64,000 bases of DNA. It comes from Otis tarda (lineage: Eukaryota > Chordata > Aves > Otidiformes > Otididae). Each line of letters opens with the position of its first letter. Positions within the stretch are counted from its first letter, which is position 1. Location: assembly GCA_026413225.1 (NCBI GenBank), contig CM048553.1, positions 141,368,690 through 141,432,689 of the forward strand. The letters are read 5' to 3'. Shown here in pieces: positions 49,301-61,300 of this stretch. The position numbers and the translations under genes were made by a program. The notes beneath the pieces were generated by a model. The model worked only from the letters and a program-made list of their open reading frames with translations. It did not search any database and was not told where the DNA came from.

Positions 49301-52300
49301 GGTCTGTTATAGGCCACCTGGCCAGGAGGACAGAGCAGATGAGGCGCTCTTTAGGCAAAAAGGAGCAGCCTCACTGTCACAAGCCCTGGTCCTCATGGGG
49401 GGCTTCAACCACCCCGACATCTGTTGGAGAGATAACATGGCAGGGCACACACAATCCAGGAGGTTCCTGGAATGCATGGATGACAACTTCCTCCTGCAAG
49501 CGATAGAGGAGCCGACAAGAAAGGGTGCCATGCTCAACCTTGTGCTCGCCAACAGGGAGGGACTGGTGGGGTTGTGAAACTGAAGGACAGCCTTGGCTGC
49601 AGCGACCACGACACAGTGGAGTTCAAGATCCACGGGGCAGCGAGGAAACTACACAGCAAGCTCTCAGCCCTAGACTTCAAGAAGGTGGACTTCGGCCTCT
49701 TCAGGGACCTGATGGGCAAAGTGCCATGGGAGGCAGCCCTGGAGGGAAGAGGGGCCCAGAAAAGTTGGTCCATATTCAAGGAGCACTTCCTCCAAGCTCA
49801 GCAGAGGTGCATCCCGATGAAGAACAAGCCAGGCAAAAAGGCCAGGAGGCCCATGTGGATGAGCAAGGAGCTCCTGGACCAACTGAAAGTGAAGAAGGAA
49901 GCCTATAGAGGGTGAAGCGGAGACAGGTAGCCTGGGAGGACTACAAAGAGGCTGTGCGAGTGGCCAGGGATCGGGTGAGGAAGGCTAAAGCCCTGACAGA
50001 ATTGAATCTGGCCAGGGATATAAAAACAACAAGAAGGGCTTCTATCGGTATGTAGGGGACAAAAGAAAGTCCAAGGAGAATGTAGGCCCCCTCCAGAAGG
50101 AAACTGGTATCCTGATTACCCAGGACATGGAGAAGGCTGAGGTACTCAATGATTTTTTTCTTCACCGCTAAGGGCTCTTGTCCCACCACCCAAGCTGTGG
50201 AAGGCACAAGCAGGGACTGCGAGGATGAAGAACCGCCCACTGTACTCAAAGAGCAGGTTCGGGAACATCTGAGGAACCTGAAGGTGCACAAGTCCATGGG
50301 ACCTGATGAGATCCACCTGCGGGTCCTGAGGGAATTGGCAGATGAAGTTGCCAAGCCGCTGGCCATCATATTTGAGAAGTCGTGGTGGTCTGGTGAGGTC
50401 CCTGATGACTGGAAGAGAGGGAACATAACCCCCATTTTTAAAAAGGGGAACAAGGAGGACCCGGGCAACTACAGGCCGGTCAGCCTCACCTCTGTGCCTG
50501 GCAAGGTCATGGAGCAGATTCTCCTGGAAACCATGCTAAGGCACATGGAGAGCAAGGAGGTGGTTGGTAACAGCCAACATGGCTTCACCAAGGGCAGATC
50601 ATGCTTGACCAATTTGGTGGCCTTCTATGACAGGGTGACAGCATGGGTGGACAAGGGACAAGCAACGGATATCATCTACCTGGACTTGTGCAAAGCTTTT
50701 GACACTGTCCCGCACGACATCCTTCTCTCTAAACTGGAGAGACATGGGTTTGATGGACGGACCACTCGGTGGATAAGGAGTTGGCTGGATGGCCGCACTC
50801 AGAGAGTGGTGGTCAACAGCTGAATGTCCAAGTGGAGACTGGTCACGAGTGGCGTCCCTCAGGGGTCCGTGTTGGGGCCTGGCCCTGTTCAACATCTTTG
50901 TTGGCAACATGGACAGTGGGGTAGAGTGCACCCTCAGCAAGTTCGCCCATGACACCAAGCTGTGTGGTGCCGTCGACACGCTGGAAAGGAGGGATGCCAT
51001 CCAGAGGGACCTCGACAGGCTGGAGAGGTGAGCCCATGCCAACCTCATGAAGTTCAACCAGGCCAAGTGCAAGGTCCTGCACCTGGGTTGTGCCAATCTC
51101 AGGCGCAAATACAGGCTGGGCGGAGAATGGATCGAGACCAGCCCTGAGGAGGACTTGGGAGTGCTGGTGGATGAGAAGCTCAACATGAGCCGGCAATGTG
51201 CCCTTGTGGCCCAGACGGCCAACCGCATCCTGGGCTGCATCAAGAGGAGCGTGGCCAGCAGGTCGAGGGAGGTGATTCTCCCCCTCTCCTCTGCCCTGGT
51301 GAGACCCCACCTGGAGTACTGTGTCTAGTTCTGGAGCCCCCAACATAAGAAGGACATGGACCAGTTGGAGCAGGTCCAGAGGAGGGCCACGAAGATGATC
51401 AGAGGGCTGGAGCACCTTTCCTATGAGGACAGGCTGAGAGAGGTAGGGCTGTTCAGCCTGGAGAAGAGGAGGCTCCAGGGAGACCTTATAGCGTCTCCCT
51501 GGAGCCCTACCAGGCTCCTAGTAGGCTACCAGCCCTACTAGGGCTCCCTGGAGCCCTACCAGACCTTATAGCGTCTCCCCTACCTTCCAGTACCTCAAGG
51601 GGGCCTACAAGAAAGATGGGGAGAGGCCATTCAGTAGGGCCTGTTGTGATAGGACGAGGGGTAATGGTTTTAAAATAGAGGGAGGTAGATTTAGATTAGA
51701 TATTAGGAAAAAATTTTTTACAATATGGGTGGTGGAACACTAGAACAGGTTGCCCAGAGAGGTGGTGGATGTCCCATCCCTGGAAACATTCAAGGCCAGG
51801 TTGGATGAGGCTCTGAGCAACCTGGTCTAGTCGAGGATGTCCCTGCTCCTTGCAGGGGGGTTGGACTAGAAGACCTTTGAAGGTCCCTTCCAACACTAAC
51901 CATTCTATGATTCTATGATTCTAAATCAGGACTGTAAGGCAGATACAACCACTCAGGCTAAGAGAGAAAGGAGGCATTCTGCCACACCATCACTAATTTA
52001 TTTTAATAAAATCAGGCTGTGACTTTGGAGATACCACTTGCATTCAGAGTGTCCTCAGAAATTCACCCAGAGTTGCTGCTTTTTCTAAGCTCTTGCAAGC
52101 ACAGTAGAACTGGAAGATTCAGAAGTTCAGATTCCTGACAGCAAAAAAAAAAAAAAAGCAGCAAGAAGCAGTCCATCAGCTGATTCTGTGAGGTTCATGG
52201 GTGCCAGGTCATAGTTTTCTTCAAGTACTGAACTCAACAGGGGCTGGAAAACCTACAGAGCTAGGATCCTGTCTGCTTGACCTACAGCTAGTCCTGGGTC

Positions 52301-55300
52301 ATTAGCACACCTTGTGAAGCCAGAACTGGTCTCTGCAAGAAGCAGCTGCTTCTGGCTCCCATTCCTGCTGTGATCAGCAGGAATTTGGCTCCTGAACCCA
52401 GCTTCTTCTGAACAGGAAATCTGTCCCACTGTTTTTGCTCTGTAATCTCTGTAATGAATTAGCTTTTTAAAAAATACAATTGTAGTCTAAAACCATCCAA
52501 CTCAAAGTAACACAGATGTGTGTGAACAGATCTGGGGTATAGTCCATCCAATTCTTGATACTGGAACCACAGTCTCAGTTCATGTTCTCCAAGTACCTTC
52601 TGTCCTGAGTCTTAACATTGTGTTGTTGAAAACCTGCAGCTTTCATTGCAGTCATCTCTCAAATTCAGGCTTTTAAGGAAGAACACAGTCAAAACTAAAC
52701 TGGCCACCTGCAAGCTACATGCTGTGAAAAGGACAGATCTCTGTTGTGTGGGTCATGGCCCTCAGTACAAAGCAAAAATCATGTAGCTGATTAAAGGAGC
52801 GTGGTGATAGAAACTGAGCAGAATTCTGCCCTTTTTACAAACGTGAAGGGTAGATTCAGAGTAACTGCAGTGAAGTTGTAAGAATTACTCTGCATTAAGA
52901 TAAGGCTGGTTGTAGGGCAGAATCTGCGCTGCTAGACTCTTAATATTGCAGTTCTGAGAATTTTGAGCTAAAATATCTATCCAAAAGACTTATGAAATAG
53001 CCAGAATGTAATTGACAAGATAATTTTACTCAATTTATAGCAACCTGTTGCATAAAGTATAGTAAAATTTTGCTGCATTTTTATACATAACCACCTGCAA
53101 CAGACAATCTTGCGAAATCTTGACTTCCTAACAACCAAGTACTATATTTTTGTCCCATTTAAATCAAGGAGTTTTATCATTATTTTTCATGGGATAAGGC
53201 TTTGTTTTTCAGTGTTGTGATTCTACTTACCTGAGGAAGGGAAGGTGGTATCCTAGGTATGCAAGACTTAGGTGTCAATGGTAGCAATGATACCATTTGT
53301 GGAAAAGGATCAATATCCACCCTTGGTCTCTCTTGACATGTGTGCCAGAGTTTCAGTTTTGCACTGGCAGTTTCTATTGCTGTTGAATGAGTGACACAAA
53401 ATCTGGGACCCCTAGGAAAAAAAAAGGTAGTAAGTAGAACTTTCTTAACACATGAAATACTGGGCTATTTGGCTTCTTTTTTTTTTTTCTACTCATGGTG
53501 TATCAAGATATGGTGCTATTTGCACCTAGAATTAAAAATCAGTTTTTATTAAAGATATGTCTAGACATTGCACTCTTCTAAATCTAAAATCAAGCTACAG
53601 CTATACAAACTTAGGTTGCAAATCCTGCACCATTACATAGTTGCCTTTGAATGAGTCTGCAGTAGGATATGCCCCATCCATTCTACAACGAAGAACAGGA
53701 AAGGATTGTAGGTCATAAGACATAGACCATAACTCTTATGAGGCTCCACGGTGAAGTTCATAGCTGCAGGCAATTTGTTGATAGAATTAGTTCATGTTCA
53801 TTTTTTTCATACCAGTAAAGAAGTAGAGGTTTCACTACTTCAGGCTGAATCTGCCTCAAATGCTTTATATTCCACTGATCTCCATGCTGTAGATCAAGTC
53901 TGAGTAACACTTCGGAACTGAGGAAATAGTCTCCACTGCTCAGCAGATAGAGTTTTTTCATCTTACTGAGTTGCCTTGAGTAAACAAAAATAGTCACATA
54001 GGCATGTATCAGATACTATACAGAATCAAGTACAGTTCATCCTACTGGTTAAGCTGCCATTATGCAACATGTTTTTAATTGCAAGTGGCAGAAGCCAAAA
54101 CAATTTTTCTGCAAATTAGAGACAGGTTGTGTATAAGATAAAATGTACAATGCCTTAGAATAGACAATCTGAATCCAGCAGAGCCTTTCGCTAAAGCAGT
54201 TTGTCATGGTGAATTCCCTACTTGTGATTTTAAGTTCTTTTTTTTTTTTTTTTTTTCTGTTGACATCTGTTTTCCAAATCTCTTTCAAATAAAGCCTTAA
54301 TACTACAACAATTCTAACTTCATGTCAGCTTTACAAACATGACTGCAAAAAGAGTTTTATCGGCTTCAGCAGAATCATTCATGACTTACCTTGTCAGGAC
54401 ACTCATGATGACTTTAATTGTGTCTGTTCTATTCAAACATTATGATTTATTCTGAAATCTTAAAACCTGGGTCACAAGTATTAAAACAATGGGAATAACT
54501 GTTAAATAATGGGAAGTACCTTTGCTGCCTTGTAGTGTCCTTAAGAGCCTTTAGTCTTTCAATATCCATCCAGAGCCACCAATACCTCTCCCCAAGTGTT
54601 CCTTTAATGAACTTCTTGAATCTTTCAAACTCATGTCTGTTGCCAGTGTCATAAGTCCTGTGACTAATACACCAGGCAGCCCTACTGTCTGTCCCATCAC
54701 TTTCAGAACTTGATCTTAAGCTTATTTCTTCAGTATCTTGTTCTCTTACATCTCCCTTGGAGTCCAAGACAGTAAATGGAGAAGAACTTTGGGAAGAGAG
54801 TGACTGTGCAGTACCATGTGCAGTACATTCATTATTTGCTAACTTGTGTATAAACACTTCAGGCTGTTTGTGGAAATCCACTTCACTCTCAATATCAGCA
54901 GCTGGCTGGTGGGTCAGTTCTGAAATGGGTTCCTTCATTACAGATTGAGTATAAGCTGGTATGAATTCTTCTGGTGTCTGAAAAGTTCCGCTTTCCTGTC
55001 CATTTTCTTCTTTTGCTGCCCTGTCCCATTTTGTGTCTAGATAAACTCTTAACCGAGTGTGGGAAAGAGGTTCAGCAGTGGCCACAGAAGAACCCTCCTC
55101 TGCCTCTCTGGATCTCTCCTTAATAATGTCGGCTTTTGCTGGTGCTGTCCTTGAAGGGGAAGGGAAACTCCTTTGGTGGCACTCCTTAGACTGGGAGCCT
55201 GCTTCTGCATTAAATCAGAAAAGATCATTGAACACTTTTTTGATTCAGGACTTTTCTCTTGCATATCAACATTTCCAAGTTAAAAAGTTCAACACATGTA

Positions 55301-58300
55301 TATTTTGCTGCTGCATAACAATCACGCTGCAGAGCAGGGAATAGTAGAGATGCCTATGCTGTTGCTATCTGGCTAGAAACTCAACCCCATGACCCAGAAA
55401 CTCATTCCCTGTTGAATTCCAGCAGAGCAGGAGAGTTCAGGAACAACTCCCTCTGGAGCCAATTGTCTTGTTTACTCAGCTGAGCATCCCAACTCCTCAG
55501 CCCTTGTTAAACCACCTTGTTGTGCTGCAAGACCTGGTTTCTTCTTGAGCATTTGGTCATAGTTTGATCAAAGTCACAGTATGTAGCAGGATTGGTTTCT
55601 GTTTAGGCATGAAGAAGCTAGTAAGTGATAATTCTTTGTCTACTTACGTTGATTATTGCAAAAGACTAAAACATCGAACAGACCTCTGTCGGTTGGGTAA
55701 AATCTTGACATACATGGAATGACAACAAAACAAATTATTATGTCAAGGGCTCTGGAAACATTTAACAATCTTGCAGTCCAGTCTGCCACCCAGAAATGCC
55801 TTCTTTCCATTTAGAGATGTCTCATAACTTACAAGTTTAGAACAGTGACCAGCCCTGGTTTTTGGTCTACTTAATTCCTACTTAATTCTCTACTTAATTC
55901 CTTTTAAACAACTCCTCATCATCCCCATGCTATTAAGCATGTCCTGTCATCCTGGTCTGCTGAGAAAGAAACTTCCTGCTTTAACTTGCTGAAATATCTT
56001 TTCTGCTTCTGACAAGCTTTTAGCAAACCAAGTACTTGTGGAGCGTGTTAGCAAAGACGACCTTGACTGTACACACTGCTTACCTAGGTTAACATTGTAC
56101 AAGTCAGTCCTGTAAAACTGAGCAGAATAACTACAGATATTGTGAACAGCAGCAGAATCTAAGTGAAAGTAAAAAAAACCAAAGTCATAATTCAATTGTG
56201 CCTCTACAATATCTTTGTATCAGTCCAGTGTTTAAGCTATAGAATAAATTAAATCTTCTGTATTTCCCTAAAGCTAAGATGTAGGCTCTATTGTATCACT
56301 AAGGCAAAACATTGTCAGTGAGGAGACTGCTACAACCTTTAAGCACATGCATTGCATCAGACAGTGATAGAAAAAGGGCTAAATCTCTCAGATCCACTAA
56401 ATTAACATTTGTAATGTTATCAGCCTGTGTATCCCTCTGTGGTGGCCTAGTCGATAAATGGCAATGGCAGTTAGATATTTGTCATAGTTTAGCGCCAGTC
56501 GGGACCAGAACTACGCAGTCTCTTTCTCACTCCCCCCACCCTCTGAAAGAATAGGGAGAGATAATATAAGAAAAAAAACCTCAAGATTCAAGATAAGGAC
56601 AGGGAGAAATCCTTAAAAGTTACCGTTACAGGCAAAACAGACTCAGCTTGGGGAAAACCATTTATTACTAAAACCAAAGCAGGATAATGAGGCAGAGAAC
56701 AAGATAACCTCCCCTCACCCCTCCCTCTTCCCGGGCTTAACATTATCTTTACTACCTTCCCACCCCCAAGCGGCACAGGGGGGAAGAGGGAATGGGGGGT
56801 ATGGTCAATTCATCACATGTCACTTTACACTATTGCTTCCTCGTCGGGGGAAGAACTCCTCACATTCCTTTCCTGCTCCATCGCGGGGTCCCTCCCACGG
56901 GCCACAGTCCTTCATGAACTGCTCGGGCATGGGTCATTTTTCCACAGGGTGCAGTCTCTCCAGAACGGCTGCCCCAGCGGGCCCTCAACGGGCTACAACC
57001 TCCTTCAGGCATCCACCTGCCCCAGCGTGGGGTCCTCCATGGGCTACAGGTGGATCTCTGCTCCTCCGTAGACTTCCTTGGACTGCAGGGGGACAGCCTG
57101 CTTCACCATGGTCATCACCACAGGCTGCAGAGGAATCTTGGCCAGGAGCAGCATTGCTTCTCCCAATCCTTCTTCACTGACCTTGGCATCTGCAGCCATT
57201 CCTCTCACAAGAAATTCTTAACACCTGGCTCAGGCAGACCCCTCTCAGGTTCTCTTCACATCTCATCTCCTCTCCACTTCTTGCAGCCAGGCTGGGCCAA
57301 GTTGGGTCCAGTCAGCTGCCCAGCAGGAGGCCAGAGGGTGAGGGCTGCAAGGGCCCCAAGGCTCACGTCTCCCCCTCTCTGCCCCAGCTCAGCTTCTTCA
57401 CATCTTCTCCCTCTTTTTTTTTTCTGCTTTTCCCCTTCTTAAATAACGTTATCGCAGAGGCATTATCATGGAACCTTCTGCTACCAATTGGCTCAGCCCT
57501 GGCCAGCAGCGGGTCTGCCCTAGGCCCGGCCGAGTCCACTGAACAAAGGGGAGTAACTTCCAGCAGTTTCCTACAGAAGCTGCCACCACAGCCCCCCTTC
57601 ACTAAATAAAACCAGAACAACCTCCAAAAATAAGCCATGTCTAACCACTGTTGGCCACTGTCACAGACAGACTCTCAGATTAGTAACATGGCATAGAGAT
57701 TCCCTGCTCTGTGCCTCCATAACTTTGTGTGTAAGTACATATGGCACAATATGTCAATATCAATATAAAAATCAGTGTGATTTAAAATATCTTTTCTTAT
57801 TTCTAAAATATTTCCAATGTTTTCACTTAACAAAGAAAAATTATAGCTTCTCAACACAGTTCTGTGAAATTGAAACATGAAGAATGATTTCAGAGGACCT
57901 GAGGGAGTTAGGGGGAGAGATACACAGATCTTGAGTAATCAAAAGTCAAGTGGCTCAGGGTTTTGCTCAAGACATTAATTGATAACCCTGATCCAACTGA
58001 AGCAGTGAGCAAATAATTCAAACTGGATTGCCCAAGAAAATACCTTCAGCTATTGAACTCTTTCTAATTGCAGGCTGGCTCCAAGAAACTTAGCTGATGC
58101 CCTTTATTGGTTCCAGTGCCTGACCCCTACACCAGGTGAATACTGTGCCTAAAAAAATTTTTCTGACTGAAAGAATGCTGGATTTCCCATGAAATAAGCA
58201 TAAAGAAGAGTAATAAGCACATGTAAAATGAAAGTCTATGTTATAAAATAAAGTTTTCCATGAAAAGATGTAAAATATTCATTGAGGTAAAATGCTGTTG

Positions 58301-61300
58301 ACTGCAGGACAACTGCAGCAAAAGAAGAGACAGAGAGGCTTTCCACAAGCCAATGGTCAGCCCACTGCAATACAGCACGATGTTGCATTATGATGCTCTG
58401 CAAGAATGGTGCACTTGTGACCCCTCTGCTCAAAGCACTGCAAAAATTAGGGGTAGAGTCATGAGCTGCAAGCAAGTGCGACTTGAGTAACTTCATTAAT
58501 AATCCATGAATCAGCAATATATTTACTGGAGTGATCTTCATGGGTTTGGGGAAGAAGACAGACTTCTGGAATTACCATGTCTTCCAATTTCCCATTCAAG
58601 CACTGAACTCTGAGGTCCCCACAGGAAAAGCCTCAAAGTGGAATGGCTGCTTTTTCCTCTGAGAATGAGGGAGAGAGAATTCCTAACATATGAGCTGAGG
58701 CTTCTCTGTTCATCTTGCTACTGCCTACAGAGCAGAAAGAAGCAAGGCTATGCAATCAGGTATGTCCATACATGCATCTGTGTATTCTCTCCCAGTACCT
58801 TTGAAACCTACTGAAGAATTTCAGTTAAATTTGAGAGATAGACAGGAGTGTCACAAACGATTACATTCTGTAAGATTCATAAAAATGGCAGCCAAAAGGC
58901 CCTTAAGTGCCCAACATAAATACCCTAAAAAGACGGCTGCAACACAAATCATACATTATCAAATACCCAGAGAATCCAGACAAGAAAGTCTTTCAAAATA
59001 TATCAAATGAAAAAAAAAAAAAAAAGCCCCTCAGCTGAAACTTACAGATGTCTATGACACAGAAATATATATATATAAAAAAAGAGGCTTCTACTATCAC
59101 AAAATTACTTGGCTACTAGCTCAAATTTTAATTAATGTTGTGGCTATGGAAAGAAACAAATGCCTGTCTGAAGCCTAAGACACCATGCAATACTCAGAAG
59201 GTAATAAGTGGAGTTAGCAGCAATGCCTTGAAATGCCTTTTCTTTCCACCTAGTCAGACTTGTGTTACAAACACTATGGCTGAGCCCCTCTTACTTACCC
59301 AGAAGGCTATCTTTTTCACTTAATGAATCATGTCTTTCATGCTGCCCAGGCAAACACTGAATATCTTGAATTTGACTAGAAGGTACAGGACGTGTAAAAG
59401 AATCTGTAGTTTTCATTGATTCACTTTGTTTTGCTAATGTAAACCACTCCTTTGTCTGAGAAACCGTAGCCTAGGAAAAGAAATGTTATAGAATAATTCA
59501 AATTTCTCTATTTATTGCAGTGTTCCTGAGAGCAAAGGGCTTACTGTCTGTAGTAAATTTGTGCTGTCCATTTGTATAGATTTCTATATTGACAATTCCC
59601 AGTTCTGTTTAAGCTGTGTTACAACCCATCAACCTTCTTCTATAGTACAAAGAGCTTTGAAAAGAAGGGGTATTCAGAGAATCAGTTGTCCAGCTAGGTT
59701 GTGGCCTCGGTTACAAAAATTTAACCCAATGCATTCAGTCTAGCTTGATGTTACTGCCACTAAACATGTTTATTTTACCTGGCCAAGTGATATGTAGAAC
59801 TTCTTCATAGTAACCAAAGTGTCATCCTCCTCAGGAGAGGGAGAACTTGGGTCTCTCTTCTTTATCCAGGGATAATAGTCACTATCTATAATGAAATTAA
59901 TGCCAGTCTTGCTCCATTCTACCTGCGATATCAATTTAGCTAGCCTGAAATTAAATATTGAGACAAGAAAATAGTTAATTTTAGCTTTTAGTCAGAGAAA
60001 CAGTTGCTTTTTCCTTAGAATAGACAATAAAACCATGATCATAAATTGCTACAAGGAACTTCACGATCTGCTTTATTATTTCACCACTTGCCTGCTGTCC
60101 CATATATAAATGCCAGTACTGCCATTCCATCATCCACCAGCTTTACAGTTGGTGGCCTGCTTTGCATTATCAAGCTTTACCAATAAAATTGATTTCTGTC
60201 CAGATGATCTTGCATGTATCTATGCAGTCCTAAGCCCTGCCCAGAAGCCCTTAAACATTTTGATTGCTAAAATAGAACTATTCTCCCAGATTGCAGAAGC
60301 CCTGCATCACTTCCAGACACTACATTTTTACATTTTCTGGTCCTGATACAAGCAATCTTCCAACAGCAATGTCACAGCAGTGATCATACTAATTGAACTT
60401 TCAGATGATAACAAGGCAGCTGGCACTACCACGTTCGGCTGGCTGCTGTACAAGGACTTCACAGTACTGAACAGCATTCCAGTGCTACCTTGTGTTTGTG
60501 TGAACCTCGCAATGTTCAGGAAAAGGCAATCTTAGAACCACATGGCAATAATGAGGATGCTGTGGGCTCAAGACCTGTGGCAGAACTTACTCAGTTAAGT
60601 TAGAAAGTAGTACAAAAGCAACCGAGGTGCTTGTGAAGGGAAGAAGAAGCCTATGCCTGAGCCTATGACCGTGAGTCGAATGCCCAGTTTCATTTGTCTG
60701 CATTGTTTGAGGGCAAATAGCATTTCATTCTAGGGTTGAGGTGTCTTCATCTATTTGTTTCCCTTTTAGCAGTTTCTCTTGATCCTGATTCAGGAAAGCA
60801 ACTGAAAACACTGATATCAATGGAAATTAGGCACATGCTTAAAGTTAGTTTTATGTAATTCTCTTTGGTAACTCTGCTTGATCAAGGAAATACTTTGCTA
60901 TAGCATAAGATCGAATTTTTAGTGTTTCACGACGCCCAGATACCTGTAAAGCAGGCTGCTACTAAAGGTAAAATGGAGCACTCTTTCATTATTTGCTTAT
61001 TCTTTGCACAGTTTTCCCCTTGACAATAAGTGCAGTCTTCAAGATATTGAAAGTTAAAAATATTTTTAACATTTTCATATAGAAGTCTATATCCCAGTAA
61101 CTAGTCTGCCATTACAATCAGCAAACATGGGTTTTGTGAACAATACTGCCAGGCTGCCTCTCCTTTTAGGACCCCTAAAACACACTGCAATTATCAGCAT
61201 CTATGCACAACCTTAAGGGGTGTAAAGGCAGATCCTTCCAAAAAGCACACGAAACCTCCTGAACATCTGCTGAAAGGACATCTGGAAAAATACAGCAAGT

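Larger units (their letters stand above)
48333..51923 (+). mobile_element. CR1 LINE, long copy with ORF1 end, complete ORF2 span and 3' tail (inactive)
   Basis: About 3.6 kb covering, in order, the C-terminal esterase-like part of ORF1, the ORF2 endonuclease, the reverse transcriptase, the C-terminal domain and the 3' UTR ending in CATTCTATGATTCTATGATT. The true 5' end (5' UTR and N-terminal ORF1) is missing, so this is a 5'-truncated copy. Several stops, frameshifts and catalytic-residue changes show it is dead. GC-rich against the AT-rich intron, and antisense to RGS22. Confidence 0.95.
48058..53230 (-). other. RGS22 intron (exons 6-7) with large CR1
   Basis: 5173-bp GT-AG intron, about 70 percent of it a CR1 LINE copy (48333-51923). 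The remaining 1.3 kb on the right is unique sequence with a poly(A) run near 52143-52157. Confidence 0.75.

Noticed and set aside
48357-49577. 406-codon open frame as a host gene
   Set aside because: It is CR1 ORF1 and ORF2 sequence joined by a 28-bp duplication, with endonuclease motifs of a LINE.
50599-51415. Minus-strand frames of 190-214 codons opposite the CR1 reverse transcriptase
   Set aside because: Antisense shadows of the GC-rich LINE coding region; no independent motifs.
55049-55264. 71-codon minus-strand frame with a Met start, as a possible first exon
   Set aside because: It is in a different frame from the conserved exon 4 coding and crosses the ATGCAG acceptor; the exon frame continues from upstream exons.
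56817-57442. Plus-strand frames of 84-130 codons
   Set aside because: Low-complexity translation of the LTR-like element near 56.5 kb.
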